A DNA stretch of 64,000 nt from Sphingomonadales bacterium 32-65-25 (GTDB lineage Bacteria; Pseudomonadota; Alphaproteobacteria; Sphingomonadales; Sphingomonadaceae), in assembly GCA_002280855.1 (NCBI GenBank), contig NCEU01000005.1:124001-188000 (forward strand), given 5' to 3'. The position numbers and the translations under genes are program-made. Below the pieces are notes generated by a model. That model ran no database searches. It was not told the DNA's origin and saw nothing but the letters and a program-made list of their open reading frames with translations. Positions 34,210 to 43,525 of the stretch are shown piece by piece. Position 1 is the stretch's first letter; every line of letters starts with the position of its first letter.

Positions 34210-34842
34210 ATGATCATTGTTCACCATCTCAACAACAGCCGCTCTCAACGCATCCTGTGGCTGCTGGAAGAACTGGGTACGCCCTACGAAATCAAACATT
34301 ACAATCGCGATGCCGTGACCAATCTGGCGCCGCCGGAACTGAAGGCCGTGCATCCGCTGGGCAAGAGCCCGGTGATCGAAGCCGATGGCAAGATCATCTT
34401 TGAAAGCGGCGCCATCACCGATTGGATCATCCGCAAACACGGGCAAGGCCGCTTCATGCCAGCGCCGGGGACGGCGGCTCATGAGGATTATCTGATGTGG
34501 CTGCATTTCGCCGAAGGTTCGGCGATGACACCGTTCCTGCTGGCGCTCTACACCGCCCGGCTGGGCGAGGCCGCCGCGCCGCTCGCCCCGCGCATCCAGG
34601 AACAGATTGGTGCACATGTCGCCTATTTCAGCCAATGCCTTGGGGAAAACGACTGGCTGGTGAACAACGAGCTTTCCGGCGCCGACATCATGATGAGCTT
34701 CATCGCCGAAATCGCCACCATGCAGGGCCTGGGCGCGCATTTCCCCAACGTGGCGGCTTATGCGAAGCGGCTGCAGGCGCGCCCGGCGTGGATCAAGGCC
34801 GCCGAGCAGACCGAGCCTTATAACTTTCGCATTGCTGGCTGA
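34210..34842 (+). CDS. Glutathione S-transferase family protein
   Basis: A 210-residue GST. The thioredoxin-like N-terminal domain begins MIIVHHLNNSRSQRILWLLE with the catalytic-serine region NNSRSQRI, followed by LGKSPVIEADGKIIFESGAI (cis-proline and glutathione-binding ES). The helical C-terminal domain includes NDWLVNNELSGADIMMSFIA with the N-capping motif. The last 25 bp overlap the convergent eamA-type gene. Substrate unknown. Confidence 0.9.
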   Translation: MIIVHHLNNSRSQRILWLLEELGTPYEIKHYNRDAVTNLAPPELKAVHPLGKSPVIEADGKIIFESGAITDWIIRKHGQGRFMPAPGTAAHEDYLMWLHFAEGSAMTPFLLALYTARLGEAAAPLAPRIQEQIGAHVAYFSQCLGENDWLVNNELSGADIMMSFIAEIATMQGLGAHFPNVAAYAKRLQARPAWIKAAEQTEPYNFRIAG

Positions 34843-35708
34843 CGCGTCGCCAGCAGATTGAGCGCGAGGCCGCCGATGATCAGCGCGGCGGCCAGCAGCT
34901 TCCACGGCGGCAGCGGTTCACCCAGAAACAGCGCGGTGGAGGCCATGCCGAACACCGGCACCAGCAGCGACGTGGGCGCCACGCTGGTGGCGGGATAGCG
35001 CGCCAGCAGCCAGCCCCAGGCGCCATAGCCGAACAGGGTATTGCCCACCGCCTGCCACGCCACCGCCACCCAGATGGCGGGCGTGGTGGCCTGCAGCGCG
35101 GTTTCGATGGCCGGCCAGCCTTCGAACCACAGCGCCAGCCCAGCCAGCGGCGGCACCGCAAACAGCGACGACCAGGTGATGAAGCCCAGCATGTCCACCT
35201 TGCCGGCGGCGCGCTGGGCCATGTTGCCCAGGCTCCAGCCAAAGGCCGCGCCCAGCACAAGGGCGATGCCAACGATGGTTACTTCGCCGCCAGTGTGGCC
35301 GGCGATCACCGCCACGCCGCCCAGCGCCAAGGCCAGCGCGCCATATTGCAGGGGCTTCAATCGTTCACCGCTGATCAGCATCGCCATGCCGATGGTGAAC
35401 ACGACCTGCGATTGCACAATCAGGCTGGCAAGGCCGGCGGCGATATAACCGTTGATGGCAATGAACAGCAGGCCGAACTGGCCCACACCGATGGCGATCC
35501 CATAGCCGGCCAGGATGCGCCACGAAACGGCAGGCCGGCGCACGAAGAAGATCAACGGGAACACCACGGCGGCAAAGCGCAGGGTGGCAAACAGCAGCGG
35601 CGGCAGGCTGTGCAGCGTGGCGCCGATGATGGCAAAATTGCTGCCCCACACCATCACCACCGCCAGCGCCAGCAGCAGGGCGCGCGGGCTGAGCGCGGTG
35701 CTGCTCAT
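34818..35708 (-). CDS. EamA-family (DMT superfamily) metabolite exporter
   Basis: A 296-residue inner-membrane protein with 10 predicted helices in two EamA repeats (start LLLALAVVMVWGSNFAIIGA; second half AFGWSLGNMAQRAAGKVDML). Resembles the O-acetylserine/cysteine exporter subgroup. Its ATG overlaps the stop of the upstream Bcr/CflA-type gene (ATGA), so the two are coupled. Its 3' end overlaps the GST gene by 25 bp. Substrate is inferred from family only. Confidence 0.86.
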   Translation of the reverse strand: MSSTALSPRALLLALAVVMVWGSNFAIIGATLHSLPPLLFATLRFAAVVFPLIFFVRRPAVSWRILAGYGIAIGVGQFGLLFIAINGYIAAGLASLIVQSQVVFTIGMAMLISGERLKPLQYGALALALGGVAVIAGHTGGEVTIVGIALVLGAAFGWSLGNMAQRAAGKVDMLGFITWSSLFAVPPLAGLALWFEGWPAIETALQATTPAIWVAVAWQAVGNTLFGYGAWGWLLARYPATSVAPTSLLVPVFGMASTALFLGEPLPPWKLLAAALIIGGLALNLLATRQPAMRKL

Positions 35709-36802
35709 CGCGGTTTGGCGAGCAGGTGATAGGCCGCCGCCGCCACCAGCAGTGCCACGGCCACATTGGCCGCCAGCGGCCGCGCCGTGCCATCATACAT
35801 GGCCGCGGCCAGCGCCGATGCGGCAGCGCCCATACCGAAGTTGATGCCGCCCATCAGGCCGGAAATCGCCCCGGCCCGCAGCGGATCGACATTCAGCGCG
35901 CCGGCCGAAGCATTGGCGGCAATGAGCCCGTTTGAGGACAGCGCCACGAACACCGCCGCCAGCACGACCGGCACCGGCGCGTCGAACAGTGCCACCAGCC
36001 ACAGCGCCACACCAGCCGCCGCTGCACCCAGCGTTGCCCAGGCCAGTATGGCATCAGGCGAACGATGCTTCAGCAGCAGGCGGTTGACCTGGCTTGATCC
36101 GACGACACCCACGGCAATGGCGGCAAACACCAACCCGAACTGGCTTTCGGAAAAGCCCCAGCTGTTCACCACAAGATCGGGCGATGCAGCGATATAGCTG
36201 AACAAGGTAGCGCCATTGGCCGCGCCGACGAGCAGATAGCCGATCAGGCGCTTGTGAGCCAGCAGCCGGGCATAGGCGCTCAGCACGTCCTGCCCACGCG
36301 CCGCCTGCGCGGTGGCGGCAGAGCGGCTTTCATCCAAGCGCAACCCGACGGCAGCCGAAATGGCAACGCCCACCGCCACGAACGCATAGAACACGGCATG
36401 CCAGCCTGCTGCGGCCGCGATCCAGCCGCCAACGGTGGGCGCCAGCAGCGGCGCGATCGCCAGCACCAGCATCAACAGGCTGAAGATGCGGGCAGAATCG
36501 CGGTGGTCATAGCGATCGCGCACGATGGCGCGGCAGGTGACCATGGCGGCACAACAGCCCAGCGCCTGGAAAAAGCGGCCGACGACCAGCGCTTCGATCG
36601 TGGGTGCCAGCGCGCAGAACAGGCTGGCCGCCACATAGACCGCGCAACCGATCAATATGGTCGGCCGCCCGTAATCGCGGGCGATGGCCGGCAGCGTGGG
36701 CAGATAGAGATCGATGGTGACGGCGCCAAACGCCGTCAGCGACCCCAGCAGCAGGATCTCGCCCAGACTGGGCTGGCGAATTGAGGCAGTTGGGGCAGGC
36801 AC
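35705..36802 (-). CDS. Bcr/CflA-type MFS transporter with an apparent internal deletion of helix 2
   Basis: A 365-residue drug/peptide exporter of the Bcr/CflA type, shorter than the usual ~400. Helix 1 reads LTAFGAVTIDLYLPTLPAIA, then ARDYGRPTILIGCAVYVAAS directly. In normal members a ~35-residue stretch with helix 2 and the cytoplasmic motif A (a G-x-L-S-D-R-x-G-R-R-type sequence) lies between LPAIA-D-G and RP-LL-G. Here the two ends appear joined at about residue 43-46 (near 36664-36680). The reading frame is intact, so it may be a recent in-frame loss or a degenerate transporter. Confidence 0.8.
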   Translation of the reverse strand: MPAPTASIRQPSLGEILLLGSLTAFGAVTIDLYLPTLPAIARDYGRPTILIGCAVYVAASLFCALAPTIEALVVGRFFQALGCCAAMVTCRAIVRDRYDHRDSARIFSLLMLVLAIAPLLAPTVGGWIAAAAGWHAVFYAFVAVGVAISAAVGLRLDESRSAATAQAARGQDVLSAYARLLAHKRLIGYLLVGAANGATLFSYIAASPDLVVNSWGFSESQFGLVFAAIAVGVVGSSQVNRLLLKHRSPDAILAWATLGAAAAGVALWLVALFDAPVPVVLAAVFVALSSNGLIAANASAGALNVDPLRAGAISGLMGGINFGMGAAASALAAAMYDGTARPLAANVAVALLVAAAAYHLLAKPR

Positions 36803-36858
36803 GCCGCAGCGCTTAGGCTGCCAGACGCCTGAAGGGAAGCGCGCGAATGGCGCAGGCC

Positions 36859-38790
36859 TCAGGCCCGCGCCGCGCCCTCGTCCACCGCGTTGACGCTGTT
36901 GTGCCTGAGCGCGTCGAGCACGGTGCGCACGATGCCGGCCGCGTCCAGCCCGGCATCGGCATATTGCTTCGCCGGGGCGTCGTGATCCTGATAGATATCG
37001 GGCAGGCGCAGGGTGCGCACCTTGAGGCCGGCATCGGTCAGCCCTTCGTCGCTGGCCAGCGTCAGCACATGGCTGCCAAAGCCGCCGATGGCGCCTTCTT
37101 CGATGGTGATCAACACGTCGTGGGTGGCAGCCAGCTTGCGGATCAGCGCCATGTCGAGCGGCTTGGCAAAGCGCATGTCGGCCACCGTGGTGGAAAGGCC
37201 CTTGGCGTCCAGCGTGTCGGCGGCGGCCAGCGCTTCGGCGAGGCGGGTGCCGAGCGACAGGATGGCAACCTTGCTGCCCTGCCGCACGATGCGGCCCTTG
37301 CCGATTTCGAGGCGAGTGCGGGTTTCGGGAATGGCCACGCCGGTGCCTTCGCCGCGCGGATAGCGCAGGGCGATGGGGCCATCATCGTACATCGCGGCGG
37401 TGTGCACCATGTCGGCCAGTTCGGCTTCGTCGGCCGCGGCCATCACCACCATGTTGGGCAGGGTGGCGAGATAGGTGACATCGAACGAACCGGCGTGGGT
37501 GGCACCATCGGCACCGACCAGGCCAGCACGGTCAATCGCGAAGCGCACGGGGAGATTCTGCAATGCCACATCATGCACAACCTGGTCATAGGCGCGCTGC
37601 AGGAAGGTGGAATAGATGGCACAGAACGGCCGCATACCCTGCGCGGCCAGACCGGCCGCGAAAGTGACAGCGTGCTGTTCGGCGATGCCAACGTCGAAGC
37701 TGCGTTCCGGGAAGGCCTTGGCAAAGCGATCCACGCCGGTGCCCGATGGCATGGCAGCGGTGATGGCGACGATGTTCGGATCGCGCTTGGCTTCCTCGAT
37801 CAGCATATCGCCAAACACGTTCTGATAGGCCGGCGCCTTGGGCTGCGCCTTGTGCTGGGTGCCCGAAACCACGTCGAACTTCACCACGCCATGATATTTG
37901 TCGGCACTGGCTTCGGCCGGGCCATAGCCCTTGCCCTTTTGCGTGACGACATGGATCAGCATCGGGCCTTCCGCGGCGTCGCGCACATTTTCGAGCACCG
38001 GCAGCAGGTGATCGAGATTATGGCCATCGATCGGCCCGACATAATAGAAGCCCAGTTCCTCGAACAAGGTACCGCCACCCTGGGCGAAACCGCGGGCATA
38101 TTCATCGATGCGCGCGGCCGCCTTCTGCAGCGGCGGCGGCAGCACCTTGCCCGAAACCTGCTTCAGATATTCGCGCAGTTCCAGGAACTTGCGGCCCGAA
38201 AGCAGCCGCGAAAGATAGGATGACAGCGCGCCCACCGGCGGCGCGATCGACATGTCGTTGTCGTTCAGGATCACCACCAGCCGGTTCCCGGCCTCGCGGG
38301 CATTGTTCATCGCCTCATAGGCCATGCCGGCCGACATGGCACCATCGCCGATCACCGCGATGCCCTTGCCCGGCTTGTTCATCATCTTGTTGGCGACGGC
38401 AAAACCCAGCGCCGCCGAGATCGAGGTGCTGCTGTGCGCGGCGCCAAACGGATCATATTCGCTCTCGGTGCGCTTGGTGAAGCCACTGAGGCCGCCGCCC
38501 TGGCGAAGGGTGCGGATACGCTCGCGCCGGCCGGTAATGATCTTGTGCGGATAGGCCTGGTGGCCAACGTCCCACACCAACTTATCGTCCGGCGTGTTGA
38601 ACACATAATGGAGCGCGACGGTCAGCTCGACCACGCCAAGGCCGGCACCGAGGTGGCCCCCGGTGACCGAAACGGCGTGAATCATTTCCTGGCGGAGTTC
38701 ATCCGCCAATTGCCGCAACTGCCCGGGTTCCAGCCGGCGCAGATCGGCCGGAATGTTGACCTGGTCGAGAAGCGGGGTTTCAAGCGTCAT
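36859..38790 (-). CDS. dxs: 1-deoxy-D-xylulose-5-phosphate synthase
   Basis: Thiamine-diphosphate enzyme making DXP from pyruvate and glyceraldehyde-3-phosphate, entry to MEP isoprenoid synthesis and thiamine. The TPP-binding motif [20 protein letters not shown] and the transketolase-type segment [20 protein letters not shown] are present, with [20 protein letters not shown] near the N-terminus. The 643-residue length from ATG 38790 is typical; the frame also opens at a TTG (38805). It lies 122 nt after the Zur-type gene on the same strand. Confidence 0.95.
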   Translation of the reverse strand: MTLETPLLDQVNIPADLRRLEPGQLRQLADELRQEMIHAVSVTGGHLGAGLGVVELTVALHYVFNTPDDKLVWDVGHQAYPHKIITGRRERIRTLRQGGGLSGFTKRTESEYDPFGAAHSSTSISAALGFAVANKMMNKPGKGIAVIGDGAMSAGMAYEAMNNAREAGNRLVVILNDNDMSIAPPVGALSSYLSRLLSGRKFLELREYLKQVSGKVLPPPLQKAAARIDEYARGFAQGGGTLFEELGFYYVGPIDGHNLDHLLPVLENVRDAAEGPMLIHVVTQKGKGYGPAEASADKYHGVVKFDVVSGTQHKAQPKAPAYQNVFGDMLIEEAKRDPNIVAITAAMPSGTGVDRFAKAFPERSFDVGIAEQHAVTFAAGLAAQGMRPFCAIYSTFLQRAYDQVVHDVALQNLPVRFAIDRAGLVGADGATHAGSFDVTYLATLPNMVVMAAADEAELADMVHTAAMYDDGPIALRYPRGEGTGVAIPETRTRLEIGKGRIVRQGSKVAILSLGTRLAEALAAADTLDAKGLSTTVADMRFAKPLDMALIRKLAATHDVLITIEEGAIGGFGSHVLTLASDEGLTDAGLKVRTLRLPDIYQDHDAPAKQYADAGLDAAGIVRTVLDALRHNSVNAVDEGAARA

Positions 38791-38912
38791 GAGAACGGCT
38801 CGCAATCGATGAATCTTAAGTGATTGCCCTTAACGATAATGGCAGGGCCTGTCATCCGAAGTGTCTGCCCAGCATGACAGTTTCATTGCCGCAGCACGGC
38901 ATCATGCTGGTT

Positions 38913-39380
38913 TCAGGCGCATTTTGCGCAAAGGCCGCGCACTTCGATCACCGGGCGCACCGGGGTGAAGCCCGCCGCCAGCGCTGCACTGCGCACGTCG
39001 CCGGTAATGCGGTCATCATCAACATGAGTCGCCCCGCCGCAGCGGTCACACACCAGGAAAATACAATCGTGCGGGCAATCGGGGTGGACATTGGCGATGA
39101 AGGCGTTGGCGCTTTCAACCCGGCTGGCCACGTTGTTGGCCACGAACAGATCAAGGATGCGATAGACGCTATTGGCGGCAATGCGGCGACCGCTGGCCGT
39201 GGAGACCGCATCGGTCACATCATAGGCGGAGACCGGGCGATCATATCCCGCCAGCGCCGCAAACACGGTTGCGCGCAGGGGCGTCCATTGCTCGCCGGCG
39301 CTTTTCAGCCGGGCCTGGGCGGCGGCGGCAAGATCGGCTCGGCTGTGATGCTGTCCGTGGCTGTGGGCGGGGTGTGCCAT
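38913..39380 (-). CDS. zur: Zinc uptake regulator Zur (Fur family)
   Basis: A Fur-family repressor. The N-terminus is His-rich (MAHPAHSHGQHHSRADLA), followed by the winged helix (QWTPLRATVFAALAGYDRPV, RRIAANSVYRILDLFVANNV) and regulatory metal ligands HPDCPHDCIFLVCDRCGG and a C-terminal CAKCA. The CxxC pairs and His content fit Zur better than Fur, though the metal is inference. ATG 39380 is chosen; an ATG three codons upstream (39389) is equally possible as neither has a strong ribosome binding site. Confidence 0.82.
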   Translation of the reverse strand: MAHPAHSHGQHHSRADLAAAAQARLKSAGEQWTPLRATVFAALAGYDRPVSAYDVTDAVSTASGRRIAANSVYRILDLFVANNVASRVESANAFIANVHPDCPHDCIFLVCDRCGGATHVDDDRITGDVRSAALAAGFTPVRPVIEVRGLCAKCA

Positions 39381-39428
39381 GATCTGCATATCGGGCTTTG
39401 CGGCCCGCCATGCAAGACGGCGGGTGGC

Positions 39429-39794
39429 TCAGGTGCGACGCAGCGCCCTCATGTTCTGCCAGTGCGCAAACGCCAGAATCGCCACCCCGGCAACAGAAAC
39501 AAGCATTTCGGCGACCGCACCATGTTCCACCGCCAGCGAGATCGCCATCACCGCCAACCCGATCACGCCCATCATGCCGATGTCGCTGCGGCCATGCCGG
39601 CGCCAACCGCGCCACAGTGCCACAGCTGCCAAAGGCATTGCCAGCATCAAACCAATAAAGTGAACCCGATGATCGAGCCAGTCACCCGTCATCGCAAATA
39701 CGGTCAGCAGCACGAACCCGGCCATGCAGTGCAGCAGGCACAGCCCCGACAGGCCGATGGCGATTCGATCGAGGAGGCTGCTGGGCGATGGCAC
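39429..39794 (-). CDS. MerC-domain membrane protein
   Basis: A 121-residue protein with four membrane helices. The first carries the MerC signature LSGLCLLHCMAGFVLLTVFA with the cysteine pair around LCLLHC, used in MerC for metal passage. There is no other mercury-resistance gene nearby. It sits directly upstream of the Zur gene on the same strand, and a Fur/Zur-like box overlies its promoter, suggesting a zinc- rather than mercury-related role (inference). Confidence 0.75.
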   Translation of the reverse strand: MPSPSSLLDRIAIGLSGLCLLHCMAGFVLLTVFAMTGDWLDHRVHFIGLMLAMPLAAVALWRGWRRHGRSDIGMMGVIGLAVMAISLAVEHGAVAEMLVSVAGVAILAFAHWQNMRALRRT

Positions 39795-39802
39795 GCTTTT
39801 GG

Positions 39803-39817
39803 TGTTACATTATTACA
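39803..39817. promoter_or_regulatory. Fur/Zur-type box upstream of the MerC-domain gene
   Basis: The AT-rich 15-mer TGTTACATTATTACA is nearly palindromic (TGT.A.A ... ACA) and close to the TGTTATA-T-TATAACA form of zinc-uptake-regulator boxes. It ends 8 nt from the MerC-domain ATG and lies in the divergent gap with the M28 peptidase gene. Its position next to zur makes self- or zinc-dependent regulation likely but unproven. Confidence 0.45.
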
Positions 39818-39925
39818 TCCTTGGCGGCAACCCCTTTCGGCCTGACGGCACGGGCCCGCACGCGCGTTGCCATGCAAACTGCCGGTCGCTAGACAGCGGC
39901 TGTTGCTTGATCTGGAGACTGCCTG

Positions 39926-41524
39926 ATGCGCGCCCTTGTTGCCCTGCTGCTTGCCAGCGCTGCCGCCCCAACACTGGCTGCACCTGATCTGGCGATGGTG
40001 GCGCGGATTAGCGATGAAGCCATGAACCACGGCGAAGTGGTGGAAACCGTGGCCTATTTGACCGACCGGATCGGGCCGCGCATGACCAATTCGCCTGGCA
40101 TGCGCGTGGCCGAACGCTGGACGCAGGACAAGTTCAAGGGCTGGGGCCTGACCAACGTGCGCACCGAAGGCTTTGATTTCGGCCGTGGCTGGTCGATCGA
40201 AAGCGCCAGCGTCATGCTGGAATCGCCGCGCCGCATGAGCCTGCGGACCATTCCGGTGGCGTGGACGCCGGGCACGCCGGCCGGCGGCATCACCGCGCCG
40301 CTGATCGTCGCACCGATGAAGCGCCCACGCGATTTTGCCGAATGGAGCGGCAAGTTGAAGGGCAAGATCGTTGCCATCAGTTTCCCGCGCCCGCCGGCCG
40401 ATGCCACAAAGCCGGCCTTTGTGCGGATGGACGACAAGGCAATCGGTGAGCTCGACGAGTTTCAACAGCCGGTGACCGCATCCGACGACGGTGACGGCTG
40501 GTTCAAGTTCATCCAGTTCGGCAAGCAACTTGACGAATTCCTGGCCAAGGAAGGCGCCGTGGGCTGGGTACGCATGAGCTACCGGGACAACGGCCTGCTG
40601 CACGGCGAAGGTTATCAGCACCGCGACACGCCCAAGCTGCCCGGACTGGAGCTGACCGCCGAGGATTATCGCCGCATCGCCCGCCTGGCGACGCAGGGCG
40701 ACGTGACGCTGACCATCAATTCGCAGGTGAAGTTCGACGACAGCGACCCCAATGGTTACAATGTCTTGGCCGATCTTCCGGGCAGCGATGCCAAGGCCGG
40801 TTACGTGATGGCCGGCGCCCATCTCGACAGCTGGGTGGCGGCCGATGGCGCGGCCGACAATGGCGCCGGTTCGGCCGTGGTGATGGAAGCGGCGCGCATC
40901 CTGGCGGCACTGAAGGTGAAGCCGAAACGCACGATCCGCTTTGCGCTGTGGTCGGGCGAGGAACAGGGCCTTTATGGCTCGGCCAACTATATCGAACGCC
41001 ACTTCGCCAGCCGGCCGGCCAACCCGGATCCGGTGAAGGCCAGGCTGAGCTATGATTTCAAGCTTGGCCAGTATCCGATCGAAAAGAAGGCCGATTACAA
41101 TCTGTTGGCGGCCTATTTCAACATGGATAACGGCGGCGGCAAGTTCCGCGGCATCCATGCCGAAGGCAATTTCGCGGCCGTTCCCATCCTGCAGGAATGG
41201 CTGTCGCCCTTTGCCAGCATGGGCGCCAGCACGGTCGTCGCCAGCCCGACCGGCGGCACCGATCACGAGTTCATGCAGGCCATCGGCCTGCCCGCGTTCC
41301 AGTTCATTCAGGACCCGCTGGATTATGGCACGACCGTGCATCACAGCAGTGTCGACACGTTCGATCACCTGCGCCCGCAAGACCTCCGCCAGGCCAGCGT
41401 GATCCTGGCGTCCCTGCTGTGGGAAGCCGCCAACGCCGAAAAGCCGTTGCCCGCCAAGCCACTGCCAACCAAGCCGAAAATGACCGATCCCTTCCGTTAT
41501 GAAGATCCTGACAAGAAGGATTGA
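39926..41524 (+). CDS. Secreted M28-family zinc peptidase
   Basis: A 532-residue exported metallopeptidase. A signal peptide covers residues 1-18 (ALVALLLASAAAPTLAA). The M28 metal-binding motifs are GAHLDSWVAADGAADNGAGS, LWSGEEQGLYGSANYI and a late TDHEFMQAIGLPAF then TVHHSSVDTFDHLRPQ. A protease-associated (PA-like) insertion lies between about residues 130 and 230. It likely acts in the periplasm or outside on peptides. It starts 131 nt from the MerC-domain gene; heme A synthase follows 53 nt downstream. Confidence 0.9.
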   Translation: MRALVALLLASAAAPTLAAPDLAMVARISDEAMNHGEVVETVAYLTDRIGPRMTNSPGMRVAERWTQDKFKGWGLTNVRTEGFDFGRGWSIESASVMLESPRRMSLRTIPVAWTPGTPAGGITAPLIVAPMKRPRDFAEWSGKLKGKIVAISFPRPPADATKPAFVRMDDKAIGELDEFQQPVTASDDGDGWFKFIQFGKQLDEFLAKEGAVGWVRMSYRDNGLLHGEGYQHRDTPKLPGLELTAEDYRRIARLATQGDVTLTINSQVKFDDSDPNGYNVLADLPGSDAKAGYVMAGAHLDSWVAADGAADNGAGSAVVMEAARILAALKVKPKRTIRFALWSGEEQGLYGSANYIERHFASRPANPDPVKARLSYDFKLGQYPIEKKADYNLLAAYFNMDNGGGKFRGIHAEGNFAAVPILQEWLSPFASMGASTVVASPTGGTDHEFMQAIGLPAFQFIQDPLDYGTTVHHSSVDTFDHLRPQDLRQASVILASLLWEAANAEKPLPAKPLPTKPKMTDPFRYEDPDKKD

Positions 41525-41577
41525 TGCGGCATTGCGTGGGGTTGGCCGGCAGGAACTTTGGGCCTAGGGAGGCGTCC

Positions 41578-42603
41578 ATGGCCTCCCTCGCCGCCCCGCT
41601 TCAACGTTCCGATGCTCGCCCGCGCGCGGTGGCGCTGTGGCTGCTGGGTATTGCCGCGCTGGTGTTTGCCATGGTCGTCGTCGGCGGCATCACAAGGCTG
41701 ACCGAGAGCGGCCTGTCGATCACCCGCTGGGATGTCGTGTCGGGCACACTGCCGCCGCTTACGGAAAGCGAATGGTTGCAGCAGTTTACGCTGTATCAGC
41801 AGTCCAGCCAGTATCAGTTGATGAACCGCGGCATGAGCCTGGCCGAGTTCAAGGGCATCTTCTTCTGGGAATATGTCCATCGCCTGTTGGGTCGCCTGAT
41901 TGGCCTGGCCTTTGCGCTGCCGTTGCTGTGGTTCTGGATTCGCCGCCAGATTCCAGATGGTTACAAGCCGCGCCTGCTCGCGCTGTTCGCCTTGGGCGGC
42001 CTGCAGGGCGCCATCGGCTGGTGGATGGTCGCCTCTGGCCTCGTCGATCGCACCGAAGTGGCCCCGGAACGGCTGGCGGTGCATTTGTCCAATGCTTTCA
42101 TCATCATGGCCGGCTGTATTTGGACCGCGCTTGATCTCATCGATGGCGATGCACCCCGTCACGACCGCCCGCGCGGCTGGGTGTGGCCGCTCACCATATT
42201 GCTCAGCATCCAGATTGTCTGGGGTGCCTTTACCGCCGGCTTGCGGGCCGGTCATGCCAGCGACACCTGGCCGCTGATGTTCGGCGCGCTGGTGCCCGAC
42301 GGCATCTTGAGCAGCGCCATCGACGCGGTCACCGATCCGGTGAGCGTGCTGTTCATCCACCGCAGCCTGGCCTGGATTGCGGCCGGCGGTGTGCTGGCGG
42401 TGGCCGCGCTGTTGTGGCGCGCGGGCGGCGGTGTGCGGGCGCTGGCGCTGGGTGGCGTTGTGCTGGCGCAGTTCGTGCTGGGCATTTCCGTCATCCTGAA
42501 TCACGTGCCGGTCTGGCTCGGAGTCGGCCACCAGGCCGGCGCGGCGCTGCTGGTGGCGGCCATGGTCTGGGCAGCGCACTGGTCGAGAAGGGGTCCTGCA
42601 TGA
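41578..42603 (+). CDS. ctaA: Heme A synthase (COX15/CtaA family)
   Basis: A 341-residue inner-membrane enzyme converting heme O to heme A for cytochrome oxidase. Conserved histidine motifs are FFWEYVHRLLGRLIG, APERLAVHLSNAFII, SVLFIHRSLAWIAA, and LGVGHQAGAALLVA, the heme-ligand set. The early GGITRLTESGLSITRWDVVS is a family signature. ATG 41578 follows GGGAGG. Its stop overlaps the DUF2237 gene (ATGA). Confidence 0.93.
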   Translation: MASLAAPLQRSDARPRAVALWLLGIAALVFAMVVVGGITRLTESGLSITRWDVVSGTLPPLTESEWLQQFTLYQQSSQYQLMNRGMSLAEFKGIFFWEYVHRLLGRLIGLAFALPLLWFWIRRQIPDGYKPRLLALFALGGLQGAIGWWMVASGLVDRTEVAPERLAVHLSNAFIIMAGCIWTALDLIDGDAPRHDRPRGWVWPLTILLSIQIVWGAFTAGLRAGHASDTWPLMFGALVPDGILSSAIDAVTDPVSVLFIHRSLAWIAAGGVLAVAALLWRAGGGVRALALGGVVLAQFVLGISVILNHVPVWLGVGHQAGAALLVAAMVWAAHWSRRGPA

Positions 42604-42959
42604 CCGCGAAGAATGTGCTCGGCGGGCCACTGCTGCCCTGCTCGCTGGAACCGCTTACCGGCTGGTATCGGGACGGCTGCTGCAACACTGACGCGGCCGA
42701 TCAGGGCCTGCACACCGTTTGCGCCGTGATGACCGAGGAGTTCCTCGCCTTCAGCAAATCCGCTGGCAATGATCTGTCGACGCCGCGCCCCGAATATGGC
42801 TTTCCCGGCCTGAACCCCGGTGACCGCTGGTGCCTGTGCGCCGGCCGCTGGGAAGAGGCGCGCGTCGCCGGCTTCGCGCCGGAAGTGGTGCTGGAAGCAA
42901 CCCACGCAAAGACACTGGAGATTACCATGTTGGGTCACCTCCAGGCCCACGCCGTGTGA
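42600..42959 (+). CDS. DUF2237 family protein
   Basis: A 119-residue protein of unknown function. Typical segments are NVLGGPLLPCSLEPLTGWYR, DGCCNTDAADQGLHTVCAVM, and LNPGDRWCLCAGRWEEA. The cysteine-rich pattern is the hallmark of this family. It overlaps heme A synthase (ATGA) upstream and the Nudix gene (GTGA) downstream, so it is expressed with them. No role can be stated. Confidence 0.85.
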   Translation: MTAKNVLGGPLLPCSLEPLTGWYRDGCCNTDAADQGLHTVCAVMTEEFLAFSKSAGNDLSTPRPEYGFPGLNPGDRWCLCAGRWEEARVAGFAPEVVLEATHAKTLEITMLGHLQAHAV

Positions 42960-43405
42960 TCACCCCATGGGACGGCGCGGACTTCGCCGGCGCCAAGCTG
43001 GCGGCGCTGGTTGACGGCCACATCCTCACCTATCGCCGCGACAACAAGCCCGGCATCCCCTGGCCCGGCCTGATCGATCTGCCCGGCGGCGGCCGCGAGG
43101 GCGATGAAAGCCCGGCCCTGTGCGCCTTAAGGGAATTGCACGAGGAGTTCGGCCTTCTCCTCCCCGAACAGCGCATCTGGTGGGCGCGCCCCTTCCCCGC
43201 CATGGACGCCCCGGGCCATACCGGCTGGTTCCTCGCCGCCGCGATCACCAGAAGCGAAGTGAGCGCCATCCGCTTCGGCAACGAAGGCCACAGCCCGCAA
43301 CTGCTTGCGCTGGACGCATTTCTGGCCGCCAGCGACGCAATTGCGCCCCTGCAGCAGCGTCTGCAGCTGGTGCTGGAAACGCCGCAAAATAACGCGGTGC
43401 CATAA
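42956..43405 (+). CDS. Nudix hydrolase
   Basis: A 149-residue Nudix protein hydrolysing a nucleoside-diphosphate-type substrate. The Nudix box is complete: GGREGDESPALCALRELHEE then FGL, matching G-x5-E-x7-REUxEExGU. It begins with GTG at 42956 overlapping the DUF2237 stop. A short AT-rich hairpin follows before the rplM promoter. Substrate unknown. Confidence 0.9.
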   Translation: MITPWDGADFAGAKLAALVDGHILTYRRDNKPGIPWPGLIDLPGGGREGDESPALCALRELHEEFGLLLPEQRIWWARPFPAMDAPGHTGWFLAAAITRSEVSAIRFGNEGHSPQLLALDAFLAASDAIAPLQQRLQLVLETPQNNAVP

Positions 43406-43416
43406 TACCACATGCC

Positions 43417-43463
43417 AAAAACCCCGGTTTTTCCTTGACCTGCGCGGGGGTTTGACCGATACG
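43417..43463 (+). promoter_or_regulatory. Weak terminator of the Nudix gene followed by the rplM-rpsI promoter
   Basis: Bases 43417-43432 (AAAAACCCCGGTTTTT) form a short AU-rich hairpin 12 nt after the Nudix stop. Immediately after come a -35 box TTGACC (43435-43440) and a -10 box GATACG (43458-43463) at an ideal 17-nt spacing. The remaining leader up to the ATG at 43526 is GC-rich with an imperfect GCCGGGG...CCTCGGC hairpin that might take part in ribosomal-protein feedback. Confidence 0.6.
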
Positions 43464-43525
43464 CCGCATCGACGCCGGGGCCAAAACCTCGGCCGTTTCG
43501 TATTTTGAAGAATGGAATCAACGCC

